Shown one piece after another: positions 13,532-17,646 of a DNA stretch of 17,646 bases. The stretch covers positions 1 through 17,646 of the forward strand of contig CALJAE010000140.1 of the NCBI GenBank assembly GCA_938028175.1, in the 5' to 3' direction. Source of the stretch: an uncultured Acidimicrobiales bacterium. GTDB lineage: Bacteria; Actinomycetota; Acidimicrobiia; Acidimicrobiales; SZUA-35. The position numbers were made by a program, and so were the translations under genes. The notes beneath the pieces are model-generated. The model saw only the letters and a list, made by a program, of their open reading frames with translations. It was not told the origin of the DNA and did not search any database. The first letter of the stretch is position 1. The number at the start of each line of letters is the position of its first letter.

Positions 13532-14245
13532 TTAGCCGGCGGCTGCAGCTTCCTCCCAGAAGCTAATAACATTCTCAGCACCTTCGATTCGTCCAGCTAC
13601 TCGGCGAACAATGTTATTGTTGCCGTCAAGAGCAACGATAAATGGTGTACCAGTAGAACCCGCAGCGTTAAAAGCGGTTGCTACGTCATCATCGAGTAGA
13701 ACGGGAAAGTCCCAGTTCTCAGCTTCAAGCCATTGGCTAGGAGGGTACTCGCCTTGCTGTGGGTTAGTTAACGTGACAACACCATAGATATCGAGGCCTT
13801 CTGGCAGCCCGCCATCATCAATGATGTCAATTACTTCTGGAACCTCTGCCTGACAGAAAGGGCAACCATGGGCTAGGTAGTAAATTACCTTTGGTCGTCC
13901 ATCGGCTTCAATGGTTACTTCTTCACCCTCGAAGTTAGTGCTTGAGATTGTTGGAAAAGGTTGTCCTATAAATTCGTCGGTGGCACTGTCAACCAGTGGA
14001 GGAATTGGATCGCCGTCTACGACCAACTCGGGAAACTCTGGATCGAACGGTACTCCGGCCGGTGTAGCGAACTCTTCGACTCCTTCGATAGCAGGAGCAA
14101 ACTCAGATAGCGCTACCTGTGGCGGGACTCCTTCACGTCCGCGAGCAGCAAATACGACTAGTACAAGTCCACCAGCAATAAGCCCCAATATCGCTAGAGC
14201 GAATAGTTTGCTTGATCCATTATTTTCATCGAGTGTTGTAGTCAC
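13532..14245 (-). CDS. Membrane-anchored TlpA/DsbE-like thioredoxin-fold protein
   Basis: This 237-residue protein has a short cytoplasmic N-terminus, one membrane helix (about residues 14-34), an acidic, proline-rich linker (40-90), and an extracytoplasmic redoxin domain. That domain contains YYLAHGCPFCQAEVPEV with the active pair Cys128-Pro-Phe-Cys131 and a Thr200-Pro201 cis-proline loop in STGTPFIVAL. It should exchange disulfides with exported proteins. The next gene upstream encodes a DsbB-like oxidase, which suggests this is the partner it oxidises, acting as a DsbA-like oxidant. The sequence itself looks more like the TlpA/AhpC-TSA side of the superfamily than DsbA proper, so a reductase or cytochrome c maturation role remains possible. 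GGAGG lies five bases before the GTG start, a clear ribosome binding site, 32 bases after the dsbB stop codon. NfuA follows after 21 bases. Confidence 0.86.
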   Translation of the reverse strand: MTTTLDENNGSSKLFALAILGLIAGGLVLVVFAARGREGVPPQVALSEFAPAIEGVEEFATPAGVPFDPEFPELVVDGDPIPPLVDSATDEFIGQPFPTISSTNFEGEEVTIEADGRPKVIYYLAHGCPFCQAEVPEVIDIIDDGGLPEGLDIYGVVTLTNPQQGEYPPSQWLEAENWDFPVLLDDDVATAFNAAGSTGTPFIVALDGNNNIVRRVAGRIEGAENVISFWEEAAAAG

Positions 14246-14277
14246 GCTGACCTCCAGCCATTAAATACAGACTAAAT

Positions 14278-14865
14278 CTAGTGGTTCGCTGCGTTGAAAG
14301 CACGAATTGTCCTTGTTCCGAAATATATTATCGATACGAAGCCGACGCCGGCTAGTACCGGTATCGAAACAAGGCCGAAGTAATTGAAGTATTTGGTGGT
14401 GCAAGGAGCTGTTGCGTCACAAAAACCAGTTGGTCCGTCTTGACTCTGGATGTACCGGTGGTAGATAGAAAAGCCAAGCCCGGGGACTGCTAAGGCCACA
14501 GCCGCTACGGCGCCGATAGGTATGCGTCTAAACTTGTCTCCAAAAATGGCGCCGGTGGGGCGCTTCCTGATGTTTACGTACAAAGTCTCAAGCAGTAAGA
14601 AACCTGCAGCCGGATACATAAACCCTCTTTGAATCCAGCAGAGTCGACATGGAATGAAGCCGACAATTTCTGACATTATAAGTGAGCCGACCATTGCGCT
14701 AATTGCGACTGCAGTAACATACTCGAGTTGGGCAGAGTCAATAAAGCGACGCAACCCTAGGCGGCCCTGTCGGTCCACGACTGGCGAGATCACATGGAGC
14801 CCCAAGATAGCGACAGCTAGTATGCCGAGGGAAACAGCAGCCATTGTGTAGGGGCGTGGGTCCAT
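14278..14865 (-). CDS. dsbB: DsbB-family disulfide oxidase
   Basis: This 195-residue integral membrane protein has about five hydrophobic helices, one more than the minimal DsbB four-helix core because of an extra helix at the N-terminus (about 8-27). The first cysteine pair lies in FIPCRLCWIQRGFMYP (Cys73, Cys76), the DsbB-type CxxCWxQR motif at the start of a helix where quinone is reduced. The second pair is Cys149 and Cys155 in GFCDATAPC, in the following extracytoplasmic loop. DsbB passes electrons from a periplasmic or wall-side thiol oxidant to quinone. The membrane-anchored thioredoxin encoded 32 bases downstream is the obvious partner. The ATG at 14865 has no ribosome binding site but lies six bases after TAAGCT. 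dxs ends 37 bases upstream on the same strand. Confidence 0.87.
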   Translation of the reverse strand: MDPRPYTMAAVSLGILAVAILGLHVISPVVDRQGRLGLRRFIDSAQLEYVTAVAISAMVGSLIMSEIVGFIPCRLCWIQRGFMYPAAGFLLLETLYVNIRKRPTGAIFGDKFRRIPIGAVAAVALAVPGLGFSIYHRYIQSQDGPTGFCDATAPCTTKYFNYFGLVSIPVLAGVGFVSIIYFGTRTIRAFNAANH

Positions 14866-14871
14866 GACGCC

Positions 14872-14877
14872 AGCTTA
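14872..14877 (-). promoter_or_regulatory. Candidate -10 element for leaderless dsbB
   Basis: On the minus strand TAAGCT is followed by six bases and the dsbB ATG at 14865. It could separate the dsbB-TlpA-nfuA group from dxs as its own transcript. No recognisable -35 lies upstream. Confidence 0.35.
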
Positions 14878-14902
14878 GTCCAATGAATTAGATCTATGGT
14901 CT

Positions 14903-16747
14903 TTAGCCGTTGATGAGCTTGGCGCATTTCTTTGCTATGTCTGGGCCTGTTAGTTCATAGCGGGCAAAGATTGCGTCAGGTTTCGCGTGTTCGATATGTT
15001 CTGTTGGCAAACCAAACGTTTCGACACGGGTCTCTGAGTTCAGCACATTCCGTAAGCGAGAACCAACGCCACCATCAATAAGCCCATCCTCAATTGTGAC
15101 AACTAGGTCATGTGAGTTCGCATCGGCGACCATCTCGGGATCGAATGGGAGAACAACCCTAGGATCCCAAACCGTTGTGCTAACGCCGTCTGCCTCAAGA
15201 AGATCAGCTGCCTCGATCGCCATTTCTAACATCTTGCCAACCCCGATAATGCAACACTTTGTTCCGGTTTGAACTTTCCGAGCCTTGAGGCCTGCACCAA
15301 TTGGTTGATCTTTTAAAGCTTTTGTCTTTGGCCAACGTATGCACGATGGGCCATCCGTGATCTTGTATGCATCTTGGATCATTTGTCCGAGTTCGTCATA
15401 TGAGGAAGGACAGAAGATTGTCATGCCGGGAACCTTGGCAGCTAAGACCATATCTAAGATTCCGTGATGTGAAGCACCGTCATCGCCTGTTACTCCTGCC
15501 CGATCGAGACAGAAGATTACTGGTTGACGGTGCAGTCCAACGTCTAGGTTCAGCTGATCGAAGGCTCGGGTTAAGAATGTTGAGTAGAGGGCGACTACTG
15601 GACGGAGTCCACCCATGGCCATGCCGGCAGCCGATGTCACAGCATGCTGTTCAGCAATACCGACATCTAGAAAGCGGTCAGGAAACTTCTCGGCAAATGG
15701 AAGCAGTCCAGTTGAATCAGGCATCGCAGCGGTAATGGCAATAACTTCGGGATGCTTAGTTGCCAGATCAACCATAGCGTTGCTGAAGGCTTCTGTATAA
15801 CTGCCTTCTTTTACGGCGCCAAGGTCATGCATGTTCTTTATGGGGTCGTTCTCAGCGGGTGGATAGCCACGCCCCTTCTGAGTCAGGACGTGGATGACAG
15901 TTGGCCCATCAAACTCAGCTGACTTAGAAATTACTTCTGTTAGCTTTTCAATGTTATGGCCATCGAATGGTCCTATGTATCTCACTCCGAGAGGCTCGAA
16001 AAAGGAGGTAGGCTCTATGAACTCGCGAACCGCAGCCTTGCTAGAACGGATCGAGTTATACCACCAATTGCCCACCAACGGAATCTTTCGGACGAAGTGT
16101 TCAAGTCTTCGTTGGCGTTTAACATAGGTTGGGTTTGAGCGAATTTCTGCAAGACTCTGGGACAGTAGCGAGACCGTTGGGGCATAGGAACGTCCGTTGT
16201 CATTAAAAATTATTGTTACATCTGATCCAGAATGGCCAAGGTTATTCAACCCCTCAAACGCCATTCCGCCAGTCATCGAGCCATCACCGATGACTGCAAC
16301 AATTCTGCCAGGCTGCTTTTTCTGCTCACGGGCTAACGCCATACCGTGTGCATAACTCAGAACAGTTGAAGCGTGACTATTTTCTATCCAATCGTGATCA
16401 CTCTCAGATTGAGATGGATACCCAGACAGGCCACCTTCGGTTCTTAAAGTATCAAAGTTGTCGTAACGTCCAGTTAAAAGTTTGTGGACGTAAGTTTGGT
16501 GGCCGGTATCGAACAAGATTGCGTCCACCGGAGAATTCAAGGCTGAGTGCAACGCTATTGTTAACTCTGTTATTCCGAGATTTGAACCAAGGTGCCCGCC
16601 CCCGGATTCAACCTGCGCAATTATGGCCTGCCGTATTTCTTCCGCAAGCTGATCGAGCTCTGCCGAAGATAGGGAACGGATATCGTCAGGAGACTGGATT
16701 GTTTCCAGAATAGAATTTATTCCCAAGTTGTGAGGTTCTTTGGCCAT
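14903..16747 (-). CDS. dxs: 1-deoxy-D-xylulose-5-phosphate synthase
   Basis: This 614-residue thiamine-diphosphate enzyme joins pyruvate and glyceraldehyde-3-phosphate, the first step of the MEP route to isoprenoids. The order of motifs is that of DXS: GGGHLGSNLG near residue 50, DTGHQTYVHKLLTGR, the TPP/metal motif GDGSMTGGMAFEGLNNLG, NDNGRSYAPTVSLLS, HDLGAVKEGSYTEAF in the centre, IAEQHAV with the catalytic glutamate, and DRAGVTGDDGASHHG, where the mixed GDDGASH form helps separate it from transketolase. A TTG at 16756 would add three residues, but the ATG at 16747 sits eight bases after TACACT and gives a standard N-terminus, so I chose it. The gene is divergent from tldD with only 41 bases between starts. 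dsbB follows after 37 bases. Confidence 0.95.
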   Translation of the reverse strand: MAKEPHNLGINSILETIQSPDDIRSLSSAELDQLAEEIRQAIIAQVESGGGHLGSNLGITELTIALHSALNSPVDAILFDTGHQTYVHKLLTGRYDNFDTLRTEGGLSGYPSQSESDHDWIENSHASTVLSYAHGMALAREQKKQPGRIVAVIGDGSMTGGMAFEGLNNLGHSGSDVTIIFNDNGRSYAPTVSLLSQSLAEIRSNPTYVKRQRRLEHFVRKIPLVGNWWYNSIRSSKAAVREFIEPTSFFEPLGVRYIGPFDGHNIEKLTEVISKSAEFDGPTVIHVLTQKGRGYPPAENDPIKNMHDLGAVKEGSYTEAFSNAMVDLATKHPEVIAITAAMPDSTGLLPFAEKFPDRFLDVGIAEQHAVTSAAGMAMGGLRPVVALYSTFLTRAFDQLNLDVGLHRQPVIFCLDRAGVTGDDGASHHGILDMVLAAKVPGMTIFCPSSYDELGQMIQDAYKITDGPSCIRWPKTKALKDQPIGAGLKARKVQTGTKCCIIGVGKMLEMAIEAADLLEADGVSTTVWDPRVVLPFDPEMVADANSHDLVVTIEDGLIDGGVGSRLRNVLNSETRVETFGLPTEHIEHAKPDAIFARYELTGPDIAKKCAKLING

Positions 16748-16755
16748 ATGTATCA

Positions 16756-16761
16756 AGTGTA
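16756..16761 (-). promoter_or_regulatory. Candidate -10 element for leaderless dxs
   Basis: On the minus strand TACACT is followed by eight bases and the ATG at 16747. It supports that ATG over the TTG at 16756, which would lie on the promoter itself. The -35 would fall on bases that also serve tldD. Confidence 0.42.
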
Positions 16762-16775
16762 TGTCTGACTTTGGC

Positions 16776-16781
16776 TAGATT
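16776..16781 (+). promoter_or_regulatory. Candidate -10 element for tldD
   Basis: TAGATT ends seven bases before the GTG at 16789. An AGGAGG motif (16784-16789) also occurs but overlaps the first base of the GTG, so it is too close to act as a normal ribosome binding site for that codon. Confidence 0.42.
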
Positions 16782-16788
16782 ACAGGAG

Positions 16789-17646
16789 GTGAGTTCAGAA
16801 ATAAGAGATTACATTACACAAGAGCACCTACAGCAGGTTTTAAGCAGAGCAATGTCCGATGGCGCCGACTTCGCTGAGGTCTTTGTTGAAGACAAGAAGT
16901 CCAGCGCTGTTTCGCTTGATGATAACAAGGTTGAGTCACTCTCGTCTTCAACTGACAGAGGGGCCGGCATACGGGTTATATACGGCGAGACGACTGGCTT
17001 TAGTCATACGTCAGATCTGAGCCTTGAAGGACTTCTTGATGCAGCGAGGTTAGCTGCTCAGGTTTCATCTTCAAGTTCTTCTAAACAAGTCGGAGATCTT
17101 AGTTATCAACCACATCAGACGCCAAATATAATGCGTCCTGCTGCAGAGATAACTAACAACGAAAAAATCGCTCTTCTGAATGAAGCTGATTCCGCAGCTC
17201 GGGCAGCTAGCGATGCGATTACCCAGGTTTCGGCCCGTGTTGGTGACAGCCGTCGCCAAATCTTGGTAGCAAACTCAGATGGGCTATTCGTAACTGATGA
17301 TCAATCAAAAACCTTATTCGTAGTATCGACGGTTGCGGCCGGCGACGGTCAGTTACAACGAGGATCTGAAGCGATCGGTCACGCATTGGGCTATGAGCTT
17401 TTCGACAATTACGATGTTTCTGAAATAGCGGCAAAGGCTGCAAGTCGTGCGGCTCGAAAGCTCAACGCGAAATCAGCGCCCTCCGGTACTTGGCCAGTTG
17501 TTATTGGGCCTGGATCTGGGGGAGTGGTATTTCATGAGGCTTGCGGTCATGGGCTCGAAGCTGACCTTGTATATAAAGGAGCCAGCGTTTACGCCGACAG
17601 AGTCGGTGAGAAAGTGGCATCTGATCTAGTAACGCTGATTGACGAT
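16789..17646 (+). CDS. tldD: TldD family metalloprotease, N-terminal part (truncated by window end)
   Basis: The frame from GTG 16789 is open to the last base, giving 286 residues of a protein that is normally about 450-480. The N-terminal half has the TldD/PmbA pattern, including ADFAEVFVED, DRGAGIRVIYGETTGFSHT and a serine run at 93-98. At 249-254 it carries HEACGH followed by GLEAD, the HExxxH zinc motif that marks the catalytic TldD subunit and is absent from its partner TldE/PmbA. TldD-TldE degrade or trim peptides, including ribosomally made precursor peptides in some bacteria. A tldE/pmbA gene would be expected just beyond the window. The GTG start is chosen from the -10 spacing. TTG at 16771 is an alternative, and the first in-frame ATG (16852) would cut into the first helix of the domain. 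It is divergent from dxs. Confidence 0.9.
   Translation, partial: MSSEIRDYITQEHLQQVLSRAMSDGADFAEVFVEDKKSSAVSLDDNKVESLSSSTDRGAGIRVIYGETTGFSHTSDLSLEGLLDAARLAAQVSSSSSSKQVGDLSYQPHQTPNIMRPAAEITNNEKIALLNEADSAARAASDAITQVSARVGDSRRQILVANSDGLFVTDDQSKTLFVVSTVAAGDGQLQRGSEAIGHALGYELFDNYDVSEIAAKAASRAARKLNAKSAPSGTWPVVIGPGSGGVVFHEACGHGLEADLVYKGASVYADRVGEKVASDLVTLIDD

Noticed and set aside
13911..14264. A 117-codon plus-strand Ser/Thr-rich open frame
   Set aside because: It is antisense to the signal anchor and linker of the TlpA-like gene; the low-complexity content is a reflection of that linker.
15367..15735. A 122-codon plus-strand open frame rich in Arg and Leu
   Set aside because: It is fully antisense to conserved dxs motifs (DRAGVTGDDG, IAEQHAV), and its composition is that expected of a shadow frame.

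Overview
The window reads as ordinary chromosome from a moderate-GC bacterium, most likely an actinobacterium. The pointers are a mycoredoxin-like glutaredoxin, a mycobacterial-style layout of pgsA, cinA and recA, GTG/TTG starts, and many start codons lying 6-8 bases after a TANNNT -10 element with no ribosome binding site, as in leaderless actinobacterial transcripts. A low-GC (for example marine) acidimicrobial lineage would fit, but that is inference. There are no tRNA or rRNA genes, insertion sequences, CRISPR arrays or phage genes.

Layout. 1-569 (minus): start of a secreted or membrane-anchored DUF1996-like protein cut by the window edge. 570-777: divergent regulatory gap with an inverted repeat. 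778-2588 (plus): pgsA and cinA, overlapping as GTGA. 2568-3896 (minus): a small lipoprotein gene followed by ilvE, which converges on and overlaps cinA. 4024-5106 (plus): recA. 5119-6027 (minus): RNase Z. 6085-7765 (plus): SURF1 and a ROK sugar kinase. 7780-10301 (minus): a small ribbon-helix-helix-like protein, a mycoredoxin-like glutaredoxin, the biotin transporter subunit BioY, and an AI-2E family membrane protein. 10461-11228 (minus) and 11329-12876 (plus): a divergent pair made of a HEPN/coiled-coil/C-terminal-membrane-anchor protein and a membrane GGDEF-EAL protein whose EAL domain has lost a key residue. 12890-16747 (minus): dxs, a DsbB-like oxidase, a membrane-anchored TlpA-like thioredoxin and an NfuA-like Fe-S carrier, all transcribed one way. 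16789-17646 (plus): start of tldD, divergent from dxs and cut by the window end.

Most genes are housekeeping: phospholipid synthesis, NMN/nucleotide clean-up, branched-chain amino acids, recombination, tRNA 3' processing, cytochrome oxidase assembly, sugar phosphorylation, biotin uptake, isoprenoid precursors, envelope disulfide chemistry and Fe-S delivery. pgsA-cinA-recA is a familiar bacterial order, broken here by the inverted lipoprotein-ilvE pair. The parts most worth following up are the HEPN membrane protein next to a c-di-GMP protein, the degenerate EAL motif, the ROK kinase without its usual zinc-binding cysteines, and the recurrent leaderless promoter pattern, which also helps to choose start codons (lipoprotein, dxs, tldD).
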